Positions 54,525-63,125 of a stretch of 64,000 nt of DNA are shown here, one piece after another. The stretch is taken from contig NZ_JBEJGX010000003.1 in NCBI RefSeq assembly GCF_040253635.1, forward strand, positions 62,001 to 126,000. The letters run 5' to 3'. The DNA comes from Streptomyces sp. Edi2. Its GTDB lineage: Bacteria; Actinomycetota; Actinomycetes; Streptomycetales; Streptomycetaceae. The notes below the pieces were generated by a model. The model saw only the letters and a program-made list of their open reading frames with translations. It did not search any database and had not been told where the DNA came from. A program made the position numbers and the translations under genes. The first letter of the stretch is position 1, and every line of letters starts with the position of its first letter.

Positions 54525-55589
54525 GTGAGCGTGCAACAGGTGGGCGTCGTCGTCCACGAAGGGCGTCCCGCCGCCGTAGCGGCCGCCGACGTCGTCCGAC
54601 GGTGGTGCGTACGCCAGGGCGTCGGCTGCGTCGCCATTGATGTATGGAATCCGGACGAGCAACGGCGGGACGCGCGTGAGGAGGTCGACGCCGCCGGCGG
54701 CCCCGACCTGATCGTCACACTCGGAGGGGACGGCACCTTCCTCCGTGGAGCGCGCCTGGCCGCGCAGAACGACGCTCTGGTCCTCGGCGTCGACCTCGGC
54801 ACCCTCGGCTTCCTGACCGAAGTCCCCGCCGACGACGTCGAATGCGCGCTGGACACCATCCACGGCGGTCAGGTGGATGTCGAGACCCGTCTGATGCTGA
54901 CGATGCGGGCGTCCCGGCCGCTGGGACTCCCCGAGGGAATGGAAGCGCTCCTGCGCTACGGCCGGGGTCCCGCGCTCCCTCCGCCGCTGGTACGCACCGA
55001 CTGCGCCGTCGCCCGCGACTGGGGTGTGGCGCTCAACCTGACGGCCCTCAACGACATCGTCCTGGAAAAACTCGCCCGTGACCGGCAGGTTTCCCTCGGT
55101 GTGTACCTCTCGGGCCGACTACTCGCCTCCTACTCCGCCGACGCAGTCCTGGTCGCCACGCCCACCGGATCCACCGCCTACAGCTTCGCCGCCGGCGGCC
55201 CGGTCATCTCCCCCGCAGCCGATGCCATCGTCTTCACCCCCGTCGCCCCGCACATGACCTTCAACCGCTCGGTGGTCGCCGCCCCCGACGAGGCCGTTGC
55301 CCTGCGCGTCCTGGGACACTCCGGCCGCGCGGCGGTGAGCGTCGACGGCCAGTTGCGCGGCGTCCTCGACCCGGGGGACTGGATCGGCGTCTACGCGGCT
55401 CCGCAGCGTCTGCGTGTCGTACGACTCGGACCGACCGATTTCTACGGCCGGCTGCGGGAGCGCATGCGCCTGACCGACGCCCCCGCCGCAGCCGACACCG
55501 ACGTGACCCCCTTGTGGCCCCACACCACCCCGCCCCCCGCAGATCTCGCGCACCTGCGTCTCCCGCCACTCCCCCTGGACGTGGACTGA
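54525..55589 (+). CDS. nadK: NAD kinase
   Basis: A 354-residue ATP-NAD kinase that phosphorylates NAD to NADP. The diagnostic GGDGT motif is in LIVTLGGDGTFLRGARLA. NDIVLEKL and PTGSTAYSFAAGGPVISP form the NAD-binding part, and SVDGQLRGVLDPGDWIGV closes the fold. A Pro-rich tail of about 40 residues is added at the C-terminus. GTG 54525 with GGAGAGG 7 bases before it is chosen; the longer frame reads through the heptamer array and is not coding. Streptomycetes often carry two NAD kinases; the lack of recN- or tlyA-type neighbours here suggests the accessory copy. Confidence 0.9.
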   Translation: MSVQQVGVVVHEGRPAAVAAADVVRRWCVRQGVGCVAIDVWNPDEQRRDAREEVDAAGGPDLIVTLGGDGTFLRGARLAAQNDALVLGVDLGTLGFLTEVPADDVECALDTIHGGQVDVETRLMLTMRASRPLGLPEGMEALLRYGRGPALPPPLVRTDCAVARDWGVALNLTALNDIVLEKLARDRQVSLGVYLSGRLLASYSADAVLVATPTGSTAYSFAAGGPVISPAADAIVFTPVAPHMTFNRSVVAAPDEAVALRVLGHSGRAAVSVDGQLRGVLDPGDWIGVYAAPQRLRVVRLGPTDFYGRLRERMRLTDAPAAADTDVTPLWPHTTPPPADLAHLRLPPLPLDVD

Positions 55590-55768
55590 TCTGAGCCTGG
55601 GCGACCCGCCCTTACGTCGCCGCGGTGCAAACCCGGAAAGCAGAGGTGGCGTGAGGTGTGGAGAGGTGGGGCAATCGCCCTGGCCTCGGTCACCAGCGTC
55701 AGGTGTGCACAGGTGGATGAGGCCTCTTCACCGCGACACCCACGGGCATAGCTTCCTCGGTCCAGTGG

Positions 55769-56140
55769 CTACGGCTCCACTGATCCGGCCCCGCCTCCGA
55801 CCCCTTCCCCGGCTTCCTCACCGTCTCCGTCCCCGCCGGATACGTGTTGCGCCGACCGGGCCGCGATGTCCTGGAGTGCCGCCAGATGGGCCTGCAGCGC
55901 GAGGTGTCCGTCGCGGCTCAAGTTCAGCCAGGTACGGGGGGTCTTGCCGACGTAGCCCTTCTTCACCTCGACGAGTCCTCGTTTACCCAGCGTGCCGATC
56001 TGTTTGGACAGCGCCGAATCCGACAGGTTCAGGGAGTCGCGGACGAACTTGAACTCGGCCCATCGAGTGGCTGCCAGCAGTGCGGTGATCGACAGGCGGG
56101 TGGGGTCCAGCAGCAACGGGTCGATTTCAGGAGCGGTCAT
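55769..56140 (-). CDS. Winged-helix transcriptional regulator (HTH_34-like)
   Basis: A 123-residue regulator: LLLDPTRLSITALLAATRWA, FKFVRDSLNLSDSALSKQI (recognition helix), KRGLVEVKKGYVGKTPRTWL (wing) and ALQAHLAALQDIA. This is the MarR-like winged-helix DNA-binding group (HTH_34). The tail is Gly/Glu-rich. ATG 56140 lies 14 bases inside the upstream membrane-protein gene, so the two are translationally linked. It may control its own operon through the dyad at 56674-56741. Confidence 0.82.
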   Translation of the reverse strand: MTAPEIDPLLLDPTRLSITALLAATRWAEFKFVRDSLNLSDSALSKQIGTLGKRGLVEVKKGYVGKTPRTWLNLSRDGHLALQAHLAALQDIAARSAQHVSGGDGDGEEAGEGVGGGAGSVEP

Positions 56141-56648
56141 GGGCGTATCCGAGGTGGCCGAGGCTCTTGAGTCGCTCGGACTGACGGTTGGACTGGAGCA
56201 CCGTCGCCAGCCCGAGAGCAATCCCCATCAGCAGGTGCCAGTACGGGATGTAGGTCAGGAGTACCCCACACGTCAGGATCACCACAGCCGCGACCCCGAA
56301 GAAGACGACCATCCGCCGGTGAGTTCGGCGCTCCGCCAAGCCCGGCGGGATGATCCCCCGCATCTGCAACCCCGGAGGAAGACCGAGCAGACTCCGCCCC
56401 CATCGCGTGTACTGGCCGATGAGAAACGCCGTTGTCAGGGGCGCCAGAACTCCGAAGCACCACGGCCACCACCGTTCCAGATGGAGCAGCGGCAGCAGGT
56501 CGGGGGTGGCGAGGACCAGGAACAGATGCGCGCCCCAGGCAATCGAGAACCAACGGGGCTGACGTTGCGCCTCTATCGCCTGGTCACGTCGCCGCTGGAC
56601 GTCCTCCAGGGCGCGGGCTGCGTGTTCGGCATCGAGCTCAGGGGACAC
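56127..56648 (-). CDS. Membrane protein in operon with winged-helix regulator
   Basis: A 173-residue protein. A helical N-terminus (ALEDVQRRRDQAIEAQRQPR) is followed by four hydrophobic helices (including WGAHLFLVLATPDLLPLLHL, FGVLAPLTTAFLIGQYTRW and VVFFGVAAVVILTCGVLLTY). No known family is assigned. Small membrane proteins paired with HTH_34 regulators recur in actinobacteria. GTG 56648 has GGAGGT 6 bases before it. The longer frame to 56972 runs through the upstream dyad and is not coding. Its 3' end overlaps the regulator start. Confidence 0.75.
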   Translation of the reverse strand: MSPELDAEHAARALEDVQRRRDQAIEAQRQPRWFSIAWGAHLFLVLATPDLLPLLHLERWWPWCFGVLAPLTTAFLIGQYTRWGRSLLGLPPGLQMRGIIPPGLAERRTHRRMVVFFGVAAVVILTCGVLLTYIPYWHLLMGIALGLATVLQSNRQSERLKSLGHLGYAHDRS

Positions 56649-56673
56649 GGGCCACCTCCGAGGGCGGGGTCGT

Positions 56674-56741
56674 GGGGCAGCAAAGCACTTGCCTGAGTGG
56701 AAAGCTACCAACCACTTTCTCCGCAGGCAAGTGCTTGCCCC
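56674..56741. promoter_or_regulatory. Long nested inverted repeat upstream of the membrane/HTH operon
   Basis: AAGCACTTGCCTG (56683-56695) and CAGGCAAGTGCTT (56724-56736) are perfect 13-bp arms. Outer GGGGCA/TGCCCC and inner AAAG/CTTT pairs extend the dyad. It ends 26 bases before the GTG 56648 start. It could be a pair of operator sites for the winged-helix regulator, or an RNA hairpin in the leader. Confidence 0.6.
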
Positions 56742-56935
56742 AACGGGAAGCGCCAGCACTGATGGGGCTCGTGTGGTGATTGGAGCGAAAGAGCGGGACC
56801 ATACGGTCTGTCCCTTTTCAGTGGACAGAGGGTGTGTGAACCGCGTAAGTTCCGCCTGCCGCTTGGACCGTTTCGGGGAGAGACGTCCCACTGCGTGCAC
56901 AAACTCACTGCTCCTGAACCCGTGGGGGGTTTCGC

Positions 56936-57640
56936 ATGTCTGACATGCCCGTCGCACCACTGCCGCCGCCATCCGGCTGGTCCGTTCCGCCCGGTCCGCG
57001 AGCCGTTCTCCGCTCGCCGCTAGGACTCTCGAAGGCCGTGATGGTCCTGCTCGGCCTCGTCATCGGCGCGGATCTGTTCGCGCTGTGGCAGGGCCGGCAT
57101 TCGTACGAGCTGGTCCGCAGACTCATCCGCAACTTCGGCTCCGTGTCCTCGCGGGAGATCGGCCAGGCGGACGCGCTGTACGAGGCGTCCGGCACCGTGC
57201 AGCTCGCGACCACCGTCGCGACCGCCGTGGTCTTTGTCGTCTGGTTCCACCGCACCCGCGTCAACGCAGAGGTCTTCGCCCCCGAGTACCACCGGAGGAA
57301 GCGTGGCTGGGCGATATGGGGCTGGATCGTGCCGGTGGTCAATCTGTGGTTTCCCCGGCAGATAGCCACCGACATCTGGAATGCCAGTGCCGACGACAAG
57401 TCCCGGTCCAGGGGGCTGCTCAACTCGTGGTGGGCGCTGTGGATCGTGAACCTGGTCTTCGGACGCCTGGCCGGCCAGCGGTTCGCGAGGGCCGCGGAAC
57501 CGGAAGAGATCAAGGGGGCGATCGCTGGGCTCATGGCGAGCGACGTCTTCAACATCATGGCCGCCGTCCTTGCCATCTTCTTCGTACGCCGCCTCACCCG
57601 CATGCAGCACGAGAAGGCACTGCGAGGGCCTGCGCTCTGA
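56936..57640 (+). CDS. DUF4328 membrane protein
   Basis: A 234-residue protein with a Pro-rich N-terminus (APLPPPSGWSVPPGP) and four helices. The DUF4328 signature is clear: RGWAIWGWIVPVVNLWFPRQ, then IATDIWNASA and LLNSWWALWIVNLVF. The function is unknown; the fold is a four-helix membrane bundle. ATG 56936 has a poor ribosome site (GGGGGG). It diverges from the membrane/HTH operon, and the long dyad lies in the shared gap, so the two may be co-regulated. Confidence 0.85.
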   Translation: MSDMPVAPLPPPSGWSVPPGPRAVLRSPLGLSKAVMVLLGLVIGADLFALWQGRHSYELVRRLIRNFGSVSSREIGQADALYEASGTVQLATTVATAVVFVVWFHRTRVNAEVFAPEYHRRKRGWAIWGWIVPVVNLWFPRQIATDIWNASADDKSRSRGLLNSWWALWIVNLVFGRLAGQRFARAAEPEEIKGAIAGLMASDVFNIMAAVLAIFFVRRLTRMQHEKALRGPAL

Positions 57641-57968
57641 CAACACCCGCACTCTGACGGCAGCGGGCCATCGGGTGCTCACGGGCCCGGCTCCGGCCGG
57701 GGTCGGGCCATCGACCGCTCGTCTGCCGTCTGCCGTCTGCCGTCTGCCGTCTGCCGGAGGACGAGCCCGCCGCATTCATCGCACTGCTGCTTCCTCGGTC
57801 AGCTCCTCCTCCTGACTGCGAGGTGCGGCATCTCCACCGGGCGGCCGACGGCTACGGTCACCGAGGTGCCGGGGCACGGAAACACATGGTCACGGAGACA
57901 CACGGTCGCAGAGACCGGACAGGGTCATGCACAGCGGCCAGCCGCGGTCATGCGCAGAGACGGCACGG
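57641..57968. other. Gap with GTCTGCC heptamers
   Basis: No gene seen between the convergent DUF4328 and phosphatase genes. Five exact copies of GTCTGCC lie at 57721-57755. A looser CACGG/ACACAGGT-like repetition occurs around 57870-57970. Confidence 0.75.
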
Positions 57969-59102
57969 TCATAGCGGCCGGGCGAGGAGGTCCTGTTGCG
58001 GCAGGGGCCGGTGCAGTGCGAGGAGGGCCTGGTCGTCCTGGGGTGCGCCGCCGCTGTGGCGGCTGACGTCACGGGCGAGGAAGTCGAGGACCGTCGAAGG
58101 TTCCGGGAAATGGCCGGTCTGGCGCCGGTAGGACTGCATCATGTGGGGGACGCGCTCGGCGGGGTCGTAGAAGACGCCGGCCGGGTCGCGGGCCTCGGTG
58201 ACACCGTCGGTGAAGCACAACAGCATCGCCCCAGGTGGGAAGGGGTGCGTCTCCACGGGTGAGGTCCAGGCCCCGAGGGCGGTGACGCCCAGGGGCGGCG
58301 CTTCCTCCTTCGGCTCCAGCAGGAACGCTCGGCCGTCCGCGTGCAGCAGCAGAGGTGCGGGGTGGCCGCGGTTGACGATGTGGACCTGGGCCAGGTCGGT
58401 GGCGAACTGAACGATCAGGGCGGTGGTGAACCCCTCCGTTGCATCCAGGCCCTCCCGGCGCTGGCTTTCGCGCAACAGGGCCTCCTCCATGCAGTCCACC
58501 AGAGCGGGCAGGTCAGGTTCGTGGTCGGCGGCGTAGCGGAAGACCCCGATGTCGACGCTGACCGCCGTGACGGCGGACAGTCCCTTGCCCCGCACGTCGC
58601 CGATCATGGCGCGCACCCCGAACGGCGTCTCCTGCATCACATAGAGATCGCCACCGATCAGTGCCATGTCTTCGGCCGGTACGTAGCGGGCGGCGATCCG
58701 CAGGTCCCCCAGCCTGCTCGGGGGTCTGGGCAGCACAGCGCGCTGGGCGACCTCCGCGGCGTAGCGTGCCCGGCTCGCGCTCACATGCTGGGTGCGCAGC
58801 GACCGGTTCAGTCCGACCGCCAGCACGGTGACAGCCGCCAGGGTGATCTGGACGGCCGCGTCGCCCTGCCAGTCGTAGCTTCCGTCGGCGAACGCCAGGC
58901 CCCCCTGCACCATCATCGCCGTCAGGCCGATGCCGACGATGCCGACCGGGCTGAGCAGCGAGACCGCTGTCACCGGCGCCACGGCCAGCAGGGCAGCGGA
59001 CGACACCGAAGGAGGCGTCAGCAGATTCACCAACGCCGCGAGAGCGATCACCGCGGCGGGAACCAAGCGGCGTACCTGTGACCACACGGGCAACACCCTC
59101 AT
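57969..59102 (-). CDS. Membrane PP2C phosphatase (SpoIIE type)
   Basis: A 377-residue protein. Three to four N-terminal helices (AAVIALAALVNLLTPPSVSS, VAPVTAVSLLSPVGIVGIGL, VQITLAAVTVLAVGLNR) lead into a SpoIIE domain (about 125-365) with AARYVPAEDMALIGGDLY, MIGDVRGKGLSAVTAVSVDI, VNRGHPAPLLLHADG and LLCFTDGVTEARD. Aspartates in GGDLY, GDVRG and TDGVTEARD bind the metals. It should dephosphorylate a Ser/Thr-phosphorylated STAS-type partner. The start is ATG 59102. No STAS gene is adjacent. Confidence 0.88.
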   Translation of the reverse strand: MRVLPVWSQVRRLVPAAVIALAALVNLLTPPSVSSAALLAVAPVTAVSLLSPVGIVGIGLTAMMVQGGLAFADGSYDWQGDAAVQITLAAVTVLAVGLNRSLRTQHVSASRARYAAEVAQRAVLPRPPSRLGDLRIAARYVPAEDMALIGGDLYVMQETPFGVRAMIGDVRGKGLSAVTAVSVDIGVFRYAADHEPDLPALVDCMEEALLRESQRREGLDATEGFTTALIVQFATDLAQVHIVNRGHPAPLLLHADGRAFLLEPKEEAPPLGVTALGAWTSPVETHPFPPGAMLLCFTDGVTEARDPAGVFYDPAERVPHMMQSYRRQTGHFPEPSTVLDFLARDVSRHSGGAPQDDQALLALHRPLPQQDLLARPL

Positions 59103-59264
59103 CAGGTCATTATCAGGTCATTCTGCCCTCCCGGCGGCCTCGTGGCAGCGGGGCCGACCACAGTGACACTCCACTGCGGCCGAACGGCCCAATGCCCCGG
59201 GCCGGGGCGGACCGATACGGCGCCCCATACGGCGACCGATACCGCGACCGAACGATCAACGGCC
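59103..59264. other. Gap between divergent phosphatase and methyltransferase, first part
   Basis: No gene seen. CGACCGATACCGCGACCGA-like direct repetition occurs near 59230-59255, just before the 22-bp array. Confidence 0.5.
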
Positions 59265-59352
59265 GGTGTACACGACGTCGCGGTCCCGTACACGCAATGT
59301 CGCGCTCCGGTGCAGGCGACGTCGCGGTCCGGTGCAGGCGATGCCGCCGTAC
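59265..59352. repeat. Four degenerate 22-bp tandem repeats
   Basis: Units start at 59265, 59287, 59309 and 59331. The best conserved core is GACGTCGCGGTCC preceded by GGTGCAGGC or GGTGTACAC. A half unit follows to about 59374. The array ends about 60 bases before the methyltransferase start. Confidence 0.75.
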
Positions 59353-59414
59353 GGAACCGGGTGCAGGCGAAAACAGATAGCTGCCCGGGGCCGGCGCCGC
59401 ATACGTTCGGCGGC

Positions 59415-60140
59415 ATGACTGACAAGCGCCCTGGGCATCCACGGCTCGCCGCGCTCTACGATCCGCTCGACCCAGATCGCAGTGATCTCGATGCCTACGT
59501 CCGGATGGCGGAGGAGTTCAGGGCACATCGGGTGCTGGACATCGGCTGCGGCACAGGAGTGTTCGCCCTCCTCCTGGCCGATCGCGGGATCGAGGTGGTC
59601 GGCATCGATCCCGCCGAGGCGTCCCTCGATGTCGCCCGGGCCAAACCGGGCAGTATGCGAGTGCGCTGGATCTGCGGTGATGCCACAGCCCTCCCGCCAC
59701 TGCAGGTCGACCTGGCGACGATGACAGCGAACGTGGCCCAGGAAATCGCCGATCCGTCGTTGTGGCGCAAGACTCTGCAGGGTGCCTACGAAGCGCTGCG
59801 GCCCGGCGGACATCTGGTGTTCGAGACCCGGGATCCGGCGAGACGCGCCTGGGAGGAATGGCACCGCGAAAGCTCCTACCGCGTGACGCGGATTCCAGGC
59901 GTCGGGGCCGTCGAGAGCTGGGTCCAGCTGATCGAGGTGAGCCTGCCGCTGGTGACCTTTCGGGGTACCTGTGTGTTCGCTGCGGACGGGCAGGTGTTGA
60001 CCTCGGATTCGACGTTGCGCTTCCGTGAGCGGCAGGAGATCGAGCAGGACCTGATCGCGCACGGCTTTGCGGTGGAAGACGTGCGCGATGCCCCTGACCG
60101 GCCGGGCCGAGAGTTCGTCTTCGTCGCGCGACGTCCATGA
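59415..60140 (+). CDS. Class I SAM-dependent methyltransferase
   Basis: A 241-residue methyltransferase: LAALYDPLDPDRSDLDAYVR, motif I VLDIGCGTGVFALLLADRG, acidic VVGIDPAEASLDVARAK, then WICGDATALPP, and YEALRPGGHLVFETRDPA. This matches the Methyltransf_25/11 type. ATG 59415 starts right before the conserved YDPLDPDRSD; the longer frame reads through the 22-bp array. The acceptor is unknown. The end of the gene (VARRP) overlaps the first copy of a 20-bp direct repeat. Confidence 0.85.
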   Translation: MTDKRPGHPRLAALYDPLDPDRSDLDAYVRMAEEFRAHRVLDIGCGTGVFALLLADRGIEVVGIDPAEASLDVARAKPGSMRVRWICGDATALPPLQVDLATMTANVAQEIADPSLWRKTLQGAYEALRPGGHLVFETRDPARRAWEEWHRESSYRVTRIPGVGAVESWVQLIEVSLPLVTFRGTCVFAADGQVLTSDSTLRFRERQEIEQDLIAHGFAVEDVRDAPDRPGREFVFVARRP

Positions 60141-60170
60141 CCTGGAGTCACGACGTCCATGACCTGGAGT
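60129..60170. repeat. 20-bp direct repeat over the stop codon
   Basis: CGACGTCCATGACCTGGAGT at 60129-60148 and again at 60151-60170. The first copy contains the methyltransferase stop. The period of 22 bp equals that of the array upstream of the same gene. Confidence 0.92.
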
Positions 60171-60268
60171 GGAGGAGGAACGAGAGCGCACGGCGACCTG
60201 GAGGACCCAGGGCTTCGGCCGTCTGCGAGATCCTCCAGCAGAGCCGATGAGGCCGTCGCCCCTCCTCG

Positions 60269-60802
60269 TCAGCTGAGCCCCAGACCCAGACCCAGCCGCA
60301 TCCGCACGTAATCGGCTCCCCCGGGTCCGGGCCGTCGCTCCCCGTCCACACACCAGCTGTGCCGGTCGTAGAACCTCCGGGCCCGGGCGTTGCCCTCCCA
60401 TGCCTCCAGAACCCCGCCGCCGAATCCGCCCGCCACAAGCCTTCCGGTGAACGCACGGTGCAGCGCACCGCCTGTCCCGCGTCCCCAAGCGTCCGGATGG
60501 ACGTGGATCTGGAACAACTGGCGAAAGACCGATATGTCGATGTCGGAGTCCTTCGGCGGTCCCATCGCGAGGGCCCCTACCACCCTGCCCTCAGGGTCCA
60601 GCGCGCACAGTGCGGTCATGCCGGGCGACACAATGGCCCTTTCCCACCCGTTCCGTCGTTTTTCCCGTGCCAGCGGGTCGGCCAGTTCCGCTGCGGCCAC
60701 CCCACCCGCGGCGTAGTAGGCACTGCGGGCCCGGGTGTGGATGTCCGTCATCGCTGCCACGTCCTCGGCCGATGCCTCTCGCACTCGAATGCTGTCGTCC
60801 AT
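60269..60802 (-). CDS. GNAT-family N-acetyltransferase
   Basis: A 177-residue acetyltransferase: SIRVREASAEDVAAMTDIHT, ALCALDPEGRVVGALAMGPP, the acetyl-CoA loop HVHPDAWGRGTGGALHRAF, and ARARRFYDRHSWCVDGERRP. ATG 60802 has AGGAGGGG 8 bases before it. It follows the TetX-like monooxygenase by only 16 bases on the same strand, so the two form an operon. A detoxifying or resistance role for the pair is an inference from families and context. Confidence 0.87.
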   Translation of the reverse strand: MDDSIRVREASAEDVAAMTDIHTRARSAYYAAGGVAAAELADPLAREKRRNGWERAIVSPGMTALCALDPEGRVVGALAMGPPKDSDIDISVFRQLFQIHVHPDAWGRGTGGALHRAFTGRLVAGGFGGGVLEAWEGNARARRFYDRHSWCVDGERRPGPGGADYVRMRLGLGLGLS

Positions 60803-60818
60803 GAGCCGTCTCCCCTCC

Positions 60819-62027
60819 TCAGCTGGTGTGAGCGGGGGCCGCGTCAGGGAGGAGGCCGCCGGCCGGCCAGAGGGGGTCGGGGAAAGCGGCGGCGTCGGAG
60901 CCGGAATCGGTCTCGGAATCGGCTCCGGTGTCGGTGTCGGTGTCGGGCATGAGGGTGGTGAGCATCTGCTGTGTCGTCCTGGCGTTGTCGATGGCGCGGG
61001 GCAGCATGACGCTTTCGTAGGCGTCGAGGGCCTTGTCGATGGTGGGGTGGCCGATGACGGCTTGGGCGAGTTCGGCACCGTCGAGCAGGGCGAGGTTGGC
61101 GCCGACGCCGGCGGGTGGCATCAGGTGGGCGGCGTCGCCGAGCAGGGTGATGCCAGGCACGCGCGGCCACACGTGGGGAACGGGAAGGACGAACATGGGC
61201 CGGTTGAGGAAACCGCCCTCGTTGTCGCGCAGGATGTCCAGCAGGCTCTCGTCCCAGCCCTGATAGAGGGCGAGGAGGCGGCTTCGTACGGCCTCGGTGT
61301 CGTCGAGGTCGAGGCCGGTGTGCCAGTCCAGGGGGCCGCGGAAGGTGATGTAGGCGCGGACATGTCCGTTGCTGTTGCGCTGCAGCACCAGGCTGCGGCG
61401 GCCCGCCTTCGCCGTCATGGTGCCGCCACCGACCAGGCCGGCGATGCCGGGGTGACGGTGGTCGACGTCATTGAAATGGGCTTCCACCATCGTGACACCG
61501 GCGTAGGAGGGTTGGGCATCGGAGAGCGCGGGGCGTACCCGGGACCAGGCACCGTCGGCGCCGATGACCAGGTCGAAGTCCTCCACGGCACGGTCGTGGT
61601 GGTGCAGTCGGGCTTTGCCGTGGGGCAGCTGCGTGACGGCCTGCACGGAGTGGTTCCAGCGGACCGTATTGGGGGCGAGGGAGTCCAGCAGGAGGGTCCG
61701 CAGCCGGCCGCGGTCGATCTCTGGCCTGCCGAGATCGTCTTCGTCGGCCTGATCGTGGCGTACCAGGGCTGCATGACGGTCGTAGAGGCGCCACTCCTGG
61801 CCGTCGGGCCGGGACAAGGCGAGGAACCGGTCGAAGAGTCCGGCGGCGCGCAGGGCGACCTGGCCGGTGTCTTCGTGGATGTCGAGGGTGCCGCCCTGCG
61901 AGCGGGAGTGGGGACCGGCCTCACGCTCGAAGACCGTCACCGGCAGGCCCCGCTGCTGCAGGATTCTCGCGCAGACGAGGCCACCCGGGCCGGCACCGAC
62001 GATCGCGATGCGAGGGGTGGTGGACAT
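60819..62027 (-). CDS. TetX-like FAD-dependent monooxygenase
   Basis: A 402-residue flavoprotein: RIAIVGAGPGGLVCARILQQ (FAD motif), SQGGTLDIHEDTGQVALRAA (a TetX-family hallmark), VIGADGAWSRVRPALSDAQP (DG motif) and ITLLGDAAHLMPPAGVGANL (second FAD motif). The family includes enzymes that hydroxylate tetracyclines and other aromatic polyketides. The C-terminus has an acidic DTDTDTGADSETDSGSD run that looks like a slippage product. It is the first gene of an operon with a GNAT, divergent from a TetR regulator. The substrate is not provable from sequence. Confidence 0.87.
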   Translation of the reverse strand: MSTTPRIAIVGAGPGGLVCARILQQRGLPVTVFEREAGPHSRSQGGTLDIHEDTGQVALRAAGLFDRFLALSRPDGQEWRLYDRHAALVRHDQADEDDLGRPEIDRGRLRTLLLDSLAPNTVRWNHSVQAVTQLPHGKARLHHHDRAVEDFDLVIGADGAWSRVRPALSDAQPSYAGVTMVEAHFNDVDHRHPGIAGLVGGGTMTAKAGRRSLVLQRNSNGHVRAYITFRGPLDWHTGLDLDDTEAVRSRLLALYQGWDESLLDILRDNEGGFLNRPMFVLPVPHVWPRVPGITLLGDAAHLMPPAGVGANLALLDGAELAQAVIGHPTIDKALDAYESVMLPRAIDNARTTQQMLTTLMPDTDTDTGADSETDSGSDAAAFPDPLWPAGGLLPDAAPAHTS

Positions 62028-62417
62028 GAGTCACGCTCCGTTCCAGGGATGAAGAGTGTGCAGGTGCAGAGGGTGGACGTGCGGGGAGTGCAGGGGTGGA
62101 TCGTGCAGGTGCTTTGTGGTGCTGCCCTGATACATGAGGCGGGGCGGCGGGCGTGCGGCACAGCTTCTGCGTCTTCTTCATCGGCGGCTTCCGACGGGCC
62201 GATTTCAGGCATGACAGATCAAACGTTCCGGTGACTCCGGGGCTCCCGGGGGCTTCGGTGAGGGAGCGGCCCGGTGCCGGCAGCTGGTTGGGCGCCGGCC
62301 GGGGTACCCCGGTCTCCCCCATCAACAGAAGCACAGCAGTTCCAAAAGTACAACTGCTCCGACTTTTTATCTGATCGCCTTGACGATCGAATCCTCTCAA
62401 GGGGATAAGGTGGGGGC
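62028..62417. promoter_or_regulatory. Divergent TetR/monooxygenase promoter region
   Basis: No gene seen. The part near the TetR start is AT-rich (about 62335-62400). It contains GATCG-CCTTGA-CGATC (62373-62388) and an overlapping CCTTGA...TCAAGG (62378-62402), 16 bases before the TetR ATG. These are good TetR operator candidates. Confidence 0.5.
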
Positions 62418-63023
62418 ATGGCCGAGACGACGACAGGGCGCCGCGAGCGCAAAAAGGCCCAGACCAGGCAAGCCCTGGCTGATGCCGCACTGCGGCTGTT
62501 CACGGAGCGCGGCTTCGACCAGGTCGGTGTACGCGAAGTGGCGGAGGCGGCCGATGTCTCGCTGAGTACGCTCTTCAAGCACTTCCCCAGCAAGGAAGCC
62601 CTCGTCTTCGACCTGGATACGGACATGGAGAGCGCTCTGGTCACCGCCGTCCGGGACCGAGCCCCGGGTCAGCCCGTTCTGCACGCCCTGCGCGACCACA
62701 TGGTGCGCACCCGGACCGTCGTGCGGACCGACGACCCCACGTTTGCCCTCGTCGAATCCACCCCCGCACTACGGGACTACGCCCGGCGTATGTGGTCGCG
62801 CCACGAGAAAGCACTGGCCGCCGCCCTCGCCGATGCCACCGGCCTTGCCCCCCACACTCCCGCCGTCACCGGGCTGGCACGCTTCGCCCTGGAAGCCCCC
62901 GGCATCGCCCGCGCAAGCGAAGACCCGGCCCGGACCCTGCGCGACCTGTTCGCCCTGCTGGAGCACGGCTGGGCCACCACGCCCCTGGCCAGGCAGGAAG
63001 ACCCTCCCGGCCAGGAAGGGTGA
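62418..63023 (+). CDS. TetR-family transcriptional regulator
   Basis: A 201-residue regulator. Residues about 8-60 are the TetR HTH: RKKAQTRQALADAALRLFTE, then GVREVAEAADVSLSTLFKHF and PSKEALVFDLD. The C-terminal ligand domain has HALRDHMVRTRTVVRTDDPT and MWSRHEKALAAALADATGL, a pattern common in acyl-CoA- and drug-type regulators. It is divergent from the TetX-like monooxygenase/GNAT operon and is probably its repressor, with the dyads at 62373-62402 as operator. Confidence 0.9.
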   Translation: MAETTTGRRERKKAQTRQALADAALRLFTERGFDQVGVREVAEAADVSLSTLFKHFPSKEALVFDLDTDMESALVTAVRDRAPGQPVLHALRDHMVRTRTVVRTDDPTFALVESTPALRDYARRMWSRHEKALAAALADATGLAPHTPAVTGLARFALEAPGIARASEDPARTLRDLFALLEHGWATTPLARQEDPPGQEG

Positions 63024-63125
63024 CCACGGGTCCGGTCCGAGGTCGGCCTGTCGTTGTCGTCGCCTCTGACCTGCCGGGCACGCCGGGAACCGCAGCCGAC
63101 GGGTTCCTGCGTGTACGGTGCCGGC

